64,000 bases of DNA, taken from the NCBI GenBank assembly GCA_963969495.1, contig OZ018331.1, positions 150,040,779 through 150,104,778 on the forward strand, written 5' to 3'. The DNA is from Ceratothoa steindachneri. Lineage: Eukaryota; Arthropoda; Malacostraca; Isopoda; Cymothoidae. The stretch's first letter is position 1; the number at the start of each line of letters is the position of its first letter. The translations under genes and the position numbers were made by a program. Shown here in pieces: positions 27,431 through 39,012 of this stretch. The notes beneath the pieces were generated by a model. The model did no database searches. It was not told where the DNA came from and saw only the letters and a program-made list of their open reading frames with translations.

Positions 27431-27724
27431 TCTCCCCTACACACACGCGCCCGCCGCGAACACACCTGCATATTCATCATTCTCGCTCAAACTGAATTAT
27501 CCGAGTGTGTAAATGTTGGGGTGCTATTTCTCTCACGCAGTCATTGAATTCGCTGCATTTGAGCTTTGCTTCCCATCATACATCTATCAACACAAAGGAT
27601 TTAATCACCATCATTCAGGGATCATCGTCGGATCATCAGGGATCATCATTGGGTCGTCTTCCCGCTCGAGTGGATTGATCAGGATTCTCTCTTTCCTCTT
27701 CTTCACACTGCAGGAGGTTGGATA
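27431..27724. other. Spacer between minisatellite and G-rich tract
   Basis: Contains a CpG-rich patch (CACACGCGCCCGCCGCGAAC near 27445) and a short run of GGGATCATC-type triplet-like repeats near 27615-27655. The 70-codon ORF at 27513-27725 has no recognisable domain. Confidence 0.4.
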
Positions 27725-28160
27725 ATTGGTATAGTAGTAGTGTAGTGAAATGGGAGGTGGTGTGGGAGTGGTGTGGTGGGAGGTCGTGGTAGGATGAGGA
27801 ATATTGTGGTTGGAGGTGTGGTGGTAGTGTAGTACGGTGGGAGGAAGTGATAATGGCGGGGGGGGGAGGGGCAGGGAAAGGTGTGGTGGCAGTGTAGTGT
27901 TATAAAAAGTGGTGCTGGGGCGAATTATTGAGGTTGGAGGTGAGGGAAGGAATAGTGTTATGGGAGAGGGAGAGAATGGGATTGTAATGGAATAGGAAAT
28001 AGTGTTGTGGTAGTGTAGTGGAGTGGATGCAGATATGTAGAATGGTGCGGTGGTAATGTAGTGGGGTGGGAGATAGTGATAGTGTGGCGAGGCAGGGAAT
28101 GATGTGGTGGTAGTGTAATGGGGTGTGGAATGGTGGTGTTGTAGCGAGGGTGATTTATGC
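27725..28160. repeat. G/T-rich degenerate repeat tract (GGTGGTAGTGTAGTG family)
   Basis: The plus strand is dominated by G and T with little C. Variants of GGTGGTAGTGTAGTGGGGTG recur at irregular spacing (for example near 27735, 27820, 27885, 28005, 28050 and 28105). A run GCGGGGGGGGGAGGGGCAGGG lies near 27855. The minus strand therefore shows a Pro/His/Thr-rich ORF (27958-28209), which is compositional. Confidence 0.7.
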
Positions 28161-28442
28161 TAAGTGATGAAAGAAATTTGAGTTGAGAAGTGAAGGTGAA
28201 AAAGAACACTGTTTATTTACTTATAAAAAAGTGACAACCAATGGGAGTAGTGCCATAATTCTCTTGAAAAGAGATAAGTAATAAAAGGTGAAAATGTCAG
28301 TGGAAAATGTGTGAAAGCTTCCGAGTCCGTCTGGCCGGAAAGGGATACTACTAGGCGCGCGGAGGACCTGAGAGGCACGCGACTCTCCTAATCAGGCTCC
28401 AACAGCACGTCTCGAAATGGCCCAGTTATTTGGGTTGATATG

Positions 28443-28533
28443 TTATTATTATTATTTATTTATTATTATTATTATATTTTATTATTATTATTATTATATT
28501 TTATTATTATTATATTTTATTATTATTATTATT

Positions 28534-28564
<31 letters not shown>

Positions 28565-28580
28565 TTTATTATTATTGCAT
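28443..28580. repeat. (ATT)n microsatellite, interrupted
   Basis: Repeated ATT triplets are broken at intervals by TATATTTT, giving a compound array of about 140 bp. Confidence 0.95.
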
Positions 28581-29381
28581 ATTATTGATTAAATAATTTT
28601 GCCGCGAATCCCACGCAGTATCTGTCGCATAGCTTGCGAAAGGTCGCACTCGGGGCCAGAAGGGCACGTGACTCTGAGGGATATAGATACTGCTTTCCCA
28701 AATCTCATGAAAGCATTTGATAGTACAAAGATTCACACTTACGAACTGAAAAGATCCAGAAAATGTTCGTAAATTAATGTACCGAATTTCCACGATTTCC
28801 ACAGCCACGAACGTCGTTCTAACACTTAAAATATATTAACATTTGTCGGGAGTTTTAGGAAAAGATGTATGTTAAAAAGATTCGGGGGAAAATGAATGAG
28901 TGAAAGTTTGGATTTATTGCAGTGTTTTTTTCTGTTCGTTCATTTTCAGAAAATGGTGTCCCGAAATAAAATGAATAATTTATTCACATTTATTTATTAT
29001 TGTAAATAAGAAAGGTTTAAGTTTAATATGAGTACTTAATTCATGTAAATATTAGCATTTCAATGACCCTCATACGTGTATTATTGAACTTTACCTCAGT
29101 TATTTTTCGCAGTCATGACTCAAAGAGAAATTGTTCTTTCCGAACAATACATTAATTTTTTATTGTAAATTAAAGCCTTTATAAACTATTAAAAAATTTC
29201 GGTTACAATATACTCGTATATATTTACACACGTACTAACATGTATTGCATTTTATATAAGTATATATGTAAAATTTTAGTTGTTTAATATATGCATATTA
29301 CGAACGATGATAAATTCTGAGAACTTTGTTTTATTTCGTGAATAGCATTTAAAAATTTTAGATTACCATTGTTTTATTATA
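28581..29381. other. AT-rich intergenic DNA
   Basis: No gene or repeat recognised. The TA at 29380-29381 is the target-site copy of the second mariner. Confidence 0.5.
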
Positions 29382-30309
29382 CGAGGGGCGGTCAATAAGT
29401 TTTGCGAATCGGTAGGGCAAAACAGAGGAAGGAGAATGGCTGTTTTGGGGGGTGTTATGACAGGTCGTGACCTGCAGCCGCACGCTCCTGCCTCGTTTAT
29501 TTAAGAAGCAGTAGCTGATCGCAGATCGTCAGTCACAAATTTTTCAACAATGGAGAAGGTTGAGCTCCGCGCAGTGATCAAATTTTTGACCAAGGAAGGC
29601 AAGAATGCAAAAGAGATCCACAAACGCATGGTTGCAGTGTACACCGACACCGCTCCTTCCTATGCAACCATTGCTCGCTGGAATAGGGAGTTCCGCCATG
29701 GTTGTGAGTCCCTTGAAGATCACCCCCGTCCAGGACACCCATCAGACGTGACCAACGAGGACAATGTGGCCCGTGTGGAGAAGATGATCCTCGAAAATCG
29801 ACGGGTGAAGGTCGAAGAAATCGAGCGACAACTTGGAATATCACATGGAAGTGTTATCAACATCATCCATTCCAATTTGGCCATGACCAAGGTCTCTGCC
29901 CGTTGGGTCCCAGGAAACCTCACGCCCCATGATCGACTTCAACGTCGTCAAAGTCCACAAGGCCAGAGTTACACAGGCTGCCTTGCGCGAGTGTGGATTC
30001 GAGGAGCTCAACCATCCCCCCTACAGTCCAGATCTGACCCCTAGCGACAATTTTTTATTCCGCCAGCTCAAGGCTGCACTGCGTGGACGCCGGTTTCCGG
30101 TTTGGGACGATGGAGATGTCCAGCTCGCCGTCCAGGAGTGGATTGAACAGCAGTCGGGAGATTCCTGGTTGTCGGGAATTCGAAGCCTCAGGGACAAGTG
30201 GCGCAAGTGCATTGAAGTCGAGGGTAGTTAAATTGAAAAATAATAAAACACTTTTCCTCATATCTCATTTCCTTATATCCGAATTGCAAAACTTATTGAC
30301 CGCCCCTCC
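29382..30309 (+). mobile_element. Internally deleted mariner element (928 bp)
   Basis: Terminal inverted repeats of about 31 bp begin GAGGGGCGGTCAATAAGTTT on the left and end with the matching reverse complement on the right, with a few mismatches toward the inside. TA duplications flank it (29380-29381 and 30310-30311). The leader is short (about 165 bp) and the transposase is on the plus strand. At 928 bp it is about 350 bp shorter than an intact mariner. It is unrelated at the ends to the mariner at 24608-26020, so this is a different lineage. Confidence 0.94.
29550..30231 (+). pseudogene. Mariner transposase with the catalytic core deleted
   Basis: ATG at 29550 sits in good context (ACAATGG). 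The N-terminal DNA-binding half is intact: MEKVELRAVIKFL, a first helix-turn-helix, the GHPSD-type linker and a second HTH (RQLGISHGSVINII), continuing to NLTPHDRLQRR near 29945. The sequence then jumps, in another frame, to VHKARVTQAALREC and the C-terminal signature NHPPYSPDLTPSDNFLF, ending at TAA 30231. The block carrying the first two catalytic aspartates (normally in TGDE and HDNA motifs) is absent. About 230 of roughly 345 residues remain, with a frame change at the joint. The intact N-terminal ORF could make a DNA-binding-only fragment; whether it is expressed is unknown. Confidence 0.92.
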
Positions 30310-30311
30310 TA

Positions 30312-31994
30312 TCTCACCAGGAAGAAAAAATGTTATTGTGCGAATAAAAAAGTTTTTAAAAGCGCTAATTTTACTATAAGGTGTTATATACTAATGAAAA
30401 ATTAGTGAGTTTTTTGGTAGTTAATTATTGACAATTTGAGTTTATTGTATACTAATTTCAATTTTACGTCCGATAAATGAAAAGTTCATTTCAGATTAAA
30501 GAGGACATAATACAAGCAAATTATTTAACAATGTTTACCATAATTTTCTAACAACAAAAAAATTATATTTAGGATAGGTAATATATTTTAAATAATAAAA
30601 CTTTTCTTTCGTTTGAAGGTTTAACGAAAAACTTTATAGTATGAAAATAGATTAGTAGAAAAAACAATTTAGGTGGTGTGGGGCCAAAAATGCGAGAATA
30701 AGTCAAAATGTAAGCACCCTCAAACTATATTTCGTGGTTTATTATTTCTAGTGGCGTTCGAAAATTGGAGTGAAACCATTGTTATCACCCGAGAAGAAAT
30801 GTATATTCAGCTTTATCTTACACTATCAGTAGTATTCGTATATTCCGCATACATCTTGACTTCTTAACCTCGTTCTGATTCAATCTTCCAACTTGTGATT
30901 TGGTAAAGAAACCAGTAAATTTCTAAGAGTATCTCATTTTTCATAAAGACAAAATGCAAATTCAATTGAAATAATGGTATTGGTCACATGACACCTTTAT
31001 GGTATGAGATATGAAAGAATAGATTTTAAATCTATCTCAGTCTTCCGGATAATCTGAAACTTCTCAGAATATCCCATTTTTTCTCGAGAATTTATTCGTG
31101 GGGGGGGTCTTGCCATTCGAATGGATATCTTAAGCATGGGTAATTGAGGAACTGTGATTGAGCTTGTTTGGTAACCATTTAGATGTGAATCATTTCTAAA
31201 GGCAATGTATTAATTCTATTATATTAACTAGCGAAAGAATGCATAGAAAATTGTGGAACATTAACTTAAAATTAAGGATAGAAATAACGGAGCTATTTAG
31301 CACCTTCATTATTACTAAATTAGATCTAACACTGGTTAGATTTAAGTATATCTTTTATATCAATGGTGCAAGTTTAGGTTAGGATATTTATGAAACTGTA
31401 ATAAATAGATAGGTAATGAAACCGGGAACTCGTTGATACTGAATGAAATTCTATAAGATGCCATTAGAAATTTAAGATCTCTGAATTGTTTAACAAAACC
31501 CCCTTAAAATTTGTGGTTATCTTTGTTTATAGAAATTCAACGACTGTCATTTAAATGATCGTTAAGAAAATCGTTAAGAAGACATTTAGAAGAATGTCTT
31601 GGAATTAAATTACTTTTAATGTCGTATTGTATTAGCTTTACTTGGCATTTCTTGTGACTTCAATGTTTTTTTTCTTTTTAGCCGAAAAAAACCCCCCAGA
31701 GATTTTAGCTAATCAAAAGAAATTCCATTATTAACCTGGTGAAATAGATTAATATTGGCAACACACACAAAAAAAAACCCGCACTGAAATAAAAACACAA
31801 AAAATCACTAAAGACGATTTGGGAGACGGAATTAGAGTTGAATCCCATTAAACGCTCCGAATTTTCTAAAGACCGGCAAACCTTTGTTTTCTTATCCACA
31901 TTGCCTTGATCTTGAGAGTAATTTCAATTGTATGTGCCAATCTTTTCTACTTTTCCACCTTCATTACTAATTGAATTTCTAATTTTTACCAGTA

Positions 31995-31997
<3 letters not shown>
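30312..31997. other. AT-rich intergenic DNA, nothing recognised
   Basis: Only ORFs of 60-65 codons with no recognisable domain occur. A run of A/C homopolymers (GAAAAAAACCCCCC) lies near 31685. Confidence 0.5.

Positions 31998-32074
<77 letters not shown>
31998..32074. repeat. (AT)n microsatellite left of the foldback
   Basis: About 38 AT dinucleotides ending just before CATGAGCGCG. Confidence 0.98.
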
Positions 32075-32076
<2 letters not shown>

Positions 32077-32100
32077 TGAGCGCGAGAGAATGATGAAATA

Positions 32101-32374
32101 AATCCAACACACTGCAAGAAACAGAAAACGGAATACTTTTTCTTTGTTAATAGTTATTACCTACTTCGAAAAATTCCGAGCTGGAGTGGGTTCGAACGGT
32201 ACACATTGAGGCAGCGAGCAACCGCTTTGATCTCAATTAAACCGCCCCTTAGACCACTCGGCTCGGATCGGTGCACAGTTCGAATCCCACCCCAGCTCGG
32301 ATTTTTTCGAAGTAGGAAATAACTATTAACAAAGAAAAAGTATTCCGTTCTCTCTTTCTTGCGGTGCGCTGGAG

Positions 32375-32377
<3 letters not shown>
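32101..32377. repeat. Foldback element with a tRNA-like centre
   Basis: Two arms of about 97 bp (32101-32197 and about 32276-32376) are near-perfect reverse complements; shared blocks include GGAATACTTTTTCTTTGTTA, ATAGTTATT and CTACTTCGAAAAA. The ~78-bp centre plus arm ends read on the minus strand as tRNA-like: GCCGAGTGGTCTAAGGGGC resembles a Leu/Ser-type D arm and A box, and CCGTTCGAACCC resembles a B box, enclosed by CCGAGC...GCTCGG, which could pair. No convincing anticodon stem is formed, so I call it tRNA-derived rather than a tRNA gene. AT microsatellites lie on both sides. It could be a foldback MITE or two SINE fragments head to head. Confidence 0.75.

Positions 32378-32462
<85 letters not shown>
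32376..32462. repeat. (AT)n microsatellite right of the foldback
   Basis: About 43 AT dinucleotides immediately after the right arm. Confidence 0.97.
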
Positions 32463-32466
<4 letters not shown>

Positions 32467-32979
32467 CTTTTCTTCTTAAAATAATAGTTTTAAAAACATT
32501 TCTAAACTATCGAGACCAGAATTTATACAAATGTCATCATGTATTTATTTGTATTTTATTTTTATTAAACTAAATAAGTAAATATGTTATTAGACATTTA
32601 AATTAAAAAAGAAATATATTAAAATAATGATATAATAAGCTTAACCCAATTAAGCTATTATTATTTTATATTAAGGTTTTTCCCTTCATGTTCGGTGTGG
32701 CGGGTTACATGCTAAAAGGGCACGTAAAAGGTGACTGGTTTCTACCATCCCCTGAGTATGGATGAAAATGTACCCCTCTTTGTTACCTCCATAAACCCAA
32801 TATAAGTTCAACTGATGGGTGAATCATCCTTAGAGCTTAAAAGTGGTGCATATGACTACCGAACCTACTATTGAGCATGGTCACCCCAAATAGGTGCTCT
32901 TAGTTCCTCTTTGTGAGAATGATGAAAACGTAAATAAACAAAAAATCTCCTATCGTCAGTTATTTATCTTCTCCCTCCA
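32463..32979. other. Intergenic DNA, nothing recognised
   Basis: AT-rich to about 32670, then mixed-composition sequence without an ORF or domain that I recognise. A mobile-element fragment in 32680-32940 is possible but unproven. Confidence 0.4.
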
Positions 32980-35209
32980 CATCTGTTTCCCAGACAGCGT
33001 TGGCATGACTTTTGCTGCGATCTGGCATTCCCGACCCATCTGCTACTCCTAGTTCTCGCGGCCACCTCAATACCCTAGTATTCTCTCCCTGACTCGCCTC
33101 ATTTTTTTACGAATTTTTTTTGTAAAATGCTCGCACTTTTTACTGCATTTCCGCCCCCGATCCACTCTCAACTTCTTTCGTCATCTGCCACACACTATAT
33201 GGGGCGTAGATCGTCCGCACGTTACTCTGCCTCTACCTTGCCTTGGTCGAGTCCAAAGTCGAGTTCGGCTACGTGGCTTACAATACTGCATTCCTCTCGA
33301 CCCTCCTCCGCCTTGACACAACTCTTTCTTCTCGTCTCCTATGTCACGCCTCGGCGCGGAGTATGACTTCCCTTCCTTATCAGATAGATGTGCCTTCCTC
33401 ACAGAAAATTCATTCTTTCGCTTCCACCGACTCCCACAACCCGAGTGTTCCCTCTAGTATCAATTGCCCGCTCTTTTCCACCCGTCCCATTGCATCTTGA
33501 CCAATCTACTCAGTTATCATCCGCTCCAGCACGCCTAGCTCGTCTTCCCTTTACTGATTTCCTTCCACACATTAAGAGGATCCTTAATACATGATGGTTT
33601 GCCACCTGGAAACTTTTGTCTCTCACCAAACCACACCCATTAAATCCATCCTCGGCTACTGGGTTGGATAATCTTGCATCAAGTTGAGGTTCCCCCCCCC
33701 CACCCTTTCACATTAAATAAAGGTTTCCCCATTTCCCCCTCACCTTCCCCACCTAATGGACTACGCCGTCTCCGTAACCCAACAGTTCTGTCTCAACTCT
33801 TGCCGGACTCAATCTTTGCTGCAGATATTCCCGTTGCGGACCTCTTAAAAGACCTCTTCCAAGAAGTTCACTCTTACCCTCTGATTTCTAACGAGAGTTA
33901 CCCACATGCTTAGTATAGGTCAGGAGCGTCCCCCAGGCGTGCACGATACAGGGTCGAGGAAGCAAACTATTCTCCGCTTCACTCTGATATTCAATTTACT
34001 CATCCCCCGGGGTATGAGATACCACTGGCACTCATTTTTGTCCTTCCATGCGTGTCATGCCTCTCATTCTGGTTCGATACAACGGGTTTTAACACATAAA
34101 CTGCCTGAAGACAGCTGGTACCTCTTTAACTGAATGACAGTTCTACTTCCCCCTTGTCAAACAGATCCCCTTCGCTGAAATTGCTTTGAAAGGCCCCCTC
34201 GCCTTCCTTCCAGCACTCGACCTTTCACAACGGACAAAGAGGCCTGAGATCAGTTGCGTTCTCTCCCTAGACCTCCCAACGCTAACAATGGTTTCCCCTC
34301 CAGCACCATCTATTCATCCAGCTCAGTGGTTCTCTCATTTCTCCTATCGGCTTCATCTAAACCACTGTCTCTAATCCTCTCCATTTCTACCTCAACCGGT
34401 AGTGCTGGAGCTACATCGGCACCTGTCTTCAAAAAAATAACTTAAATCCCGTACAAAAAGAAACTACCTCTTATTACGAGTATCTTTGCCATAGAAGATC
34501 AGTGCTTTCCACTCCCACATATTTAGGCTTCCCATGATACTCTCCCTTCCTCCCATACCTTACCAAGCGCCTATGTAAGGCAGCCCCATCCTCCAAATTG
34601 TCTCTCCAGCAAAATTTCCCTATCTGCAGCCTCGCATTTGGTACTCTTTGGTAGTGAGACGATGGTTGAGGTGCACGTGGATCCTGCATCATCCCGAACA
34701 TCACCGGTTCTCTTGGTCGAGTAGAGTTCGGAGAGGCTCGGGGGGTTCTATCCCGATGTCGCCCCCTTTACAATACGGGCTTCCCGATTTCATTCACCAC
34801 CATACCTGCCATCCGTAGCTCTAGGCTTACCAAAGCACCCATCTCCTACTTCTCATCCTAGTTACCTAACCCTACCCTCTTGGTCGGCCTAAAGATAGGC
34901 TTTTTTTATTTCGGCTGTTGTGACCTTGTTAGTGACCGGCAAAAGGAACCGTGAAGTTGCGACGGTCAACGCTTCGTGTGGTATGTTCCTTCCTTGAAAA
35001 CCGATTCCGATGGCCTCTTCTTGAAAAACCTTTGATCCCTCCTGGAATAACAACAAATGAACCCTCTTTAGCACACTCTAGGCCCTTCCTGAGCACTCTT
35101 TTCGCCCGTTTCGTACCTTTTCCATACCCTACTCGCCTTTACCTTGTCCCTCAGCCTCCCGCTCTCCTCTTCTACCCTCCTCATCCTTCACATTACCTAA
35201 CCCCTATGA

Positions 35210-35433
35210 AACTAGAGGGACATTATCTAGCGGTCCTTCGGCGAAAATGGCCGTTTTAGCACCTCTAGTCACTAGGTAGCGACACCTAGTGGTCAACTTA
35301 TATCATATTTGAACTTGGTGACCTCAAATATCTTCGGTAGCATTGGTTTTAGCTGGCTACATTGAGCCAGCGACTCGTTGCGGACAGAAAATGACCCATA
35401 GACCTCCTGGCTTCGCCGCAGTTAAAAATAAAC
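35210..35433 (-). repeat. ~230-bp palindrome-bearing module, copy in LINE A (inverted relative to LINE B)
   Basis: From ACTAGAGGGACATTATCTAG to CGCCGCAGTTAAAAA, this matches the reverse complement of 43502-43744. Shared blocks include TAGCATTGGTTTTAGCTGGC, GAGCCAGCGACTCGTT and ATGACCCATAGACCT. It contains a perfect 8-bp inverted repeat CACTAGGT...ACCTAGTG with a 6-bp spacer (35270-35291). Because the tails of the two host LINEs are in the same orientation while this module is inverted, it is probably an independent mobile repeat. Confidence 0.8.
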
Positions 35434-35482
35434 CACACAAGGTTATTGGGCTTCAGCCCCTCATCGCTGCCACCAAAAAGAG

Positions 35483-35545
35483 TTGGTACTAGCCTACCTA
35501 TGCCTAGGTCATAAGAGGCTAAACCGCGGATACCTTATATCCTGC
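35483..35545 (+). pseudogene. Remnant of the post-RNase-H region of LINE copy A
   Basis: The frame reads LVLAYLCLGHKRLNRGYL. In I- and jockey-group LINEs the segment after RNase H has the form LxRLRxGHTRLTHGYL. The flanking frame is broken upstream (a stop lies shortly before KELVLAY is joined to coding sequence) and loses similarity downstream. Not functional. Confidence 0.7.
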
Positions 35546-37523
35546 GAACTTTTCTCTTACTTTTACCACCCGTCGTACCAGACTCACCGTAGACCCACGT
35601 GGTCGTTCGGTACCCCGTGTATCGTATCCCTCGTCGCCCTTTTCTCTATTCTGACCCGACCTCATACCACTTGCGTTTAATCCTGGCCGATGGTTCTCTG
35701 ATTCTCCGTATATTATCTCTTCTTCCTATCTACCACTCGACTTCTCCCTGTGATATAATTGCATATTCATCTCCACCCCCATTTCCCGCCCTTCCCATAT
35801 TCCTTGAGAATGAAAAGCCTCGCTGGGTATGAGGCATATGTGTCAATCGGCGGGCATAGCAACTTCTATATAAAAAAAATATCCATCCGACCATTGGGGT
35901 CCTAGTTACATCATCCCCTGTATTTTTAGTCGAACCACACAGCTTTTAGGTTCCCTTATCATCCTGGTTAATCGGCCTATTTAAATAGAAGAGGATCTAT
36001 TTTCCACTTCCTTATAAATGGACTGACTTTCCAGGAATTCGGTCATTTTAGACCTAGCTCCCGCCGCTTCATTTGGTGTAGAGTGAGTACGATATGTAAC
36101 ATGTAAAGAGGAGTCTGTGTAATTAACGTACCCTCAAATATATCTATTAGGTAGTATTGAATTTAACCAATAACGCCTTAATTTAGAGATTTCGTGACTT
36201 TATTATGAAAATCCGGTGTCAAAGAACTTTTGGGCACCTCCCTGAACTATGTTGTTAATCCTGAATACGGCCTACAAGGTAGGCTTTGTAAAACTGTGGT
36301 TGTAATTAATAATGTTTAATTGAGACGTACATTTTATGAATAAATTTTAACTATTCCTGTCATTCAATAATTTTTAAATTATTTTAATACTGATCTTTCA
36401 AAATAATAGTATAGGACATAAATAGAAAAAGCTATGTGCAATTACTGTGTACTAATTATATTACTAATTGCTATTGCTTCCTGCTAGTTATTGCCTGTGT
36501 GACTTTAGTTAAAAATTAATATTTTATAGTATTTTTTTAAAGGGTCATTGATAATAACTTAAATATCTCTTTCTACTTATCGTTTTTATTTGAGCTCACA
36601 TCTTCCTATTTGCCGCCTGTTTAGACCCAAATTGTGGTGAAAGAAGGTGTTTAACGCTTAAAAAAATCTTCTTAGTTAAAATCGAATAAAGATATTTAGT
36701 AAATTAATTTGCAGGAACCTCACTATAGACATTTCTGTCCCATAATTAATGTTTCGTCTCTTAGCCTAATAATAACCGGATGAAAGTTTCTTTGTCGTAG
36801 TAAGGAATCCTTTTGACCCTTTTTCTTCAAAATAAATTTAAATGATGAAATATCTGCAGCTGTAAACTACTCTTACCACATTCCTACCAAAAAATTATGA
36901 TATTCCTTTCCATATTTTAGTTCATTTTCATAGCGTGAAAATCCAAAAATTTCTCTGGTTGGTTTTCATTGAGGATATTATAAAAAAGCCCGCAGTCCGT
37001 TGATTTGACCTAACCATACTTAACTTAACCCAGTTACATTGTAAGAGCATTTTTAAAATTAGGGAAAAGGGTAACAAGGACATACTAATCTCACTCAGCA
37101 ATTTATGTGCATATAATTTTACACACACCCTTCTAACCATGCCCCAAAGAGTCCCAAATGAGCATTTCATCCCTTAAAATTCTACCCTCTCTCTTATTTC
37201 TAGTTTCAAAAATGTACCTCAATTAGACTCTTGTCGGTTCCGGTCTCTTCGGAAAAAGGAGCTGAATAAAATCTCGAAATTAATATAAATAATACTAAAA
37301 TGATGAGTCATTTTGTAATCTTTTTTTGTAATGCGGCAGGAACCTTTCTGGAAAGGTTACTTAATAAAATTGAAGCTGACTTATTAATGGAAAATTGAAT
37401 TTTGGATTGGGGGAAAAAATGACTAATTTTCATTGTGCCATTTGCAGAGATGATTATGAGAAAATGAAGCTGGCTTCACACCTCAAACCCCTCTGTAACA
37501 ATTTAGTTGTAGAAAGAATATAA

Positions 37524-37526
<3 letters not shown>

Positions 37527-37572
<46 letters not shown>
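37527..37572. repeat. (TA)n microsatellite
   Basis: About 23 TA dinucleotides beside the left arm of the hairpin element. Confidence 0.97.
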
Positions 37573-37575
<3 letters not shown>

Positions 37576-37583
37576 GCCGACAG

Positions 37584-37709
37584 AAATGAAAACTGGTATT
37601 ACAACCCGGAAAAACGCTAAGGAAAATATTACGTGAATCATTGAAAGCTTAAGAAAGAAAATGAGAGATATCTTAGCATTTTTCCGGATTGTGATAGTAG
37701 TTTTCATTT
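37584..37709. repeat. 126-bp hairpin, MITE-like
   Basis: Arms of about 38 bp face each other. The left arm has AAATGAAAACTGGTATTACA then CCCGGAAAAACGCTAAG (37584-37621); the right arm is its imperfect reverse complement, CTTAGCATTTTTCCGG to TTTTCATTT (37672-37709). Roughly five mismatches in 38. The ~50-bp loop has no ORF. No clear target duplication was found. Confidence 0.65.
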
Positions 37710-38065
37710 GTGGACATTTAAATACATCTATTATATATCACGTTTCATGTGATTTTCAATTAATATATATATATTCAGAAAAGAAATTATTGTAAATTAT
37801 ATAAAGAAAATATCCTGTGAATATTCTCAAAGAAACATTGCCTTAGACATATTAAATTTGTTATGGTGACAGATTTATGAGTGATTCTTGTCTTATATTA
37901 TGGATATTACAATATACACTCCTGTTCGGTTTAATGTATTTTGCAAATGGTTTAAAATTAGTTAGTATTCTGTATGATTTGGCATATATTGTCACATAGA
38001 CAAAATGTTAACTTGGTTATGAATAAAATTTGAATTACTTTAATTTCATTATTCACCTCACTTGG

Positions 38066-38435
38066 GGATTTATACAGAGGTTGGAAAAAGCGCTGATGAG
38101 CTGCGATAAGAGAATGTTGAGGTACATGGCTGGTGTAACATGGAGGGATAGAGTTCGGAGTGAAGAGGTAGCTATAAAATGTGGTGTGGATGAGCTGGAC
38201 GTAGTTCTGAAGAGAAGAAGATTGAGATGGTTTGGACATGTGAAGCGAAGAGATGAAGAAGAGGCACTTGGTAGGGTGAGAGAGTTGGAGGTGAATGGAA
38301 GAAGGCCAAGAGGTAGACCTAAGAAAACATAGAACAAGAATATAGAGGAAGAGATAACGATGTTAGGAGTGCAAGAAAACGAGGCGTATAATAAATGAAG
38401 ATGGGAGCAAATTATCAAATGTCTAACCTCAAGAA
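38066..38435 (+). pseudogene. 3' tail of an RTE/jockey-like non-LTR retrotransposon
   Basis: One frame reads LEKALMSCDKRMLRYMAGVT, then RRLRWFGHVKRRDEEE and GRRPRGRPKKT, to TAG at 38330-38332. The same frame resumes NKNIEEEITMLGVQ and later RWEQIIKCLTS after a second stop near 38396. The RRLRWFGHV...RPRGRPKK pattern is the characteristic C-terminal extension after the reverse transcriptase of many animal LINEs. The first stop falls where the family usually has Trp after RPKK. No RT core lies upstream, so this is a 5'-truncated copy, as expected for incomplete reverse transcription. Clade assignment (RTE versus related) is uncertain. Confidence 0.85.
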
Positions 38436-38859
38436 ATCAAAATTTAGAAAATCTGACGCAAAAAGTATTAAGTAACTTTATGAGACTTCCCGAAAAGTAA
38501 TTGGGACGAGCCCTTCCGGATAGCCTTGTTTTCATACCTCTCTATAGGGCATTTGTGGACTATGAAGAGGCCTTTGGCTTATGACACACCGATCTAGTCT
38601 TAAGAAGAACACTACAGAAACCAAACCAGTAATAAGGGACAAGTATGTGTACATACTCTTTTTTAAATGGGGGATGAGGGGGATGGCCGATTGAAACAAG
38701 TGCCTTCCACTCAGAAAAGCGCATCATCATCAAGATGTAGGAAAGAGGGAGATGGCGGTTGGAAATTGAGGGGGGGGGGGCATAAATGAAACTAGGTCAC
38801 AAAGAGGTGATAAGTGGCAGAGAGGAAGGGAAAAGAGACATTTTACGGAGGACCAGAGG
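38436..38859. other. Spacer between LINE tail and LINE copy B
   Basis: No gene recognised. Contains a G-homopolymer (near 38770) and purine-rich sequence. Confidence 0.45.
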
Positions 38860-39012
38860 CTTTCGTCCAGGTTTAGAGTCACGTGCTATCACGGTACACA
38901 GAAGCGGTTCTCTGTCGATTACGCATTGGATGCTCAATGTTGACTCATGACTACCTCATGGCCAGTTCATCACTACCACAATGCGTAAATTGCAACAGAA
39001 CTTTAAACTTCG

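Larger units (their letters stand above)
32980..35855 (+). mobile_element. Decayed I-type LINE, copy A
   Basis: A pyrimidine-rich, higher-GC block with abrupt AT-rich borders. Its right end (35761-35850) matches the right end of copy B (43801-43894): both contain GAGAATGAAA, a CTCGCT block and GTCAATCGG. The peptide LVLAYLCLGHKRLNRGYL at about 35483-35540 is the post-RNase-H motif of I-type LINEs and has a counterpart in copy B near 43283. The interior (33000-34900) shows only short broken ORFs; weak RT-like remnants may lie at about 34090-34200. At about 2.9 kb it is shorter than copy B, so internal deletion is likely. The left border is approximate. Confidence 0.7.
35856..38065. other. AT-rich intergenic DNA
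   Basis: No gene recognised. The 80-codon minus-strand ORF at 36928-37170 has no visible domain. It holds a hairpin element and an AT microsatellite, listed separately. Confidence 0.5.

Noticed and set aside
32190..32300. Functional tRNA gene
   Set aside because: A and B boxes are present on the minus strand, but no acceptable anticodon arm forms and the sequence is part of a foldback.
32640..32960. Exon of a host gene
   Set aside because: No open frame of useful length and no splice signals that stand out.
33127..34445. Set of overlapping plus-strand ORFs of 60-85 codons as small host genes
   Set aside because: They lie in a CT-biased decayed LINE; openness comes from low A/G content, and no domain is visible.
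37483..37707. 74-codon minus-strand ORF with an Ile/Tyr run
   Set aside because: The run is translated (TA)n and the rest is the hairpin element.
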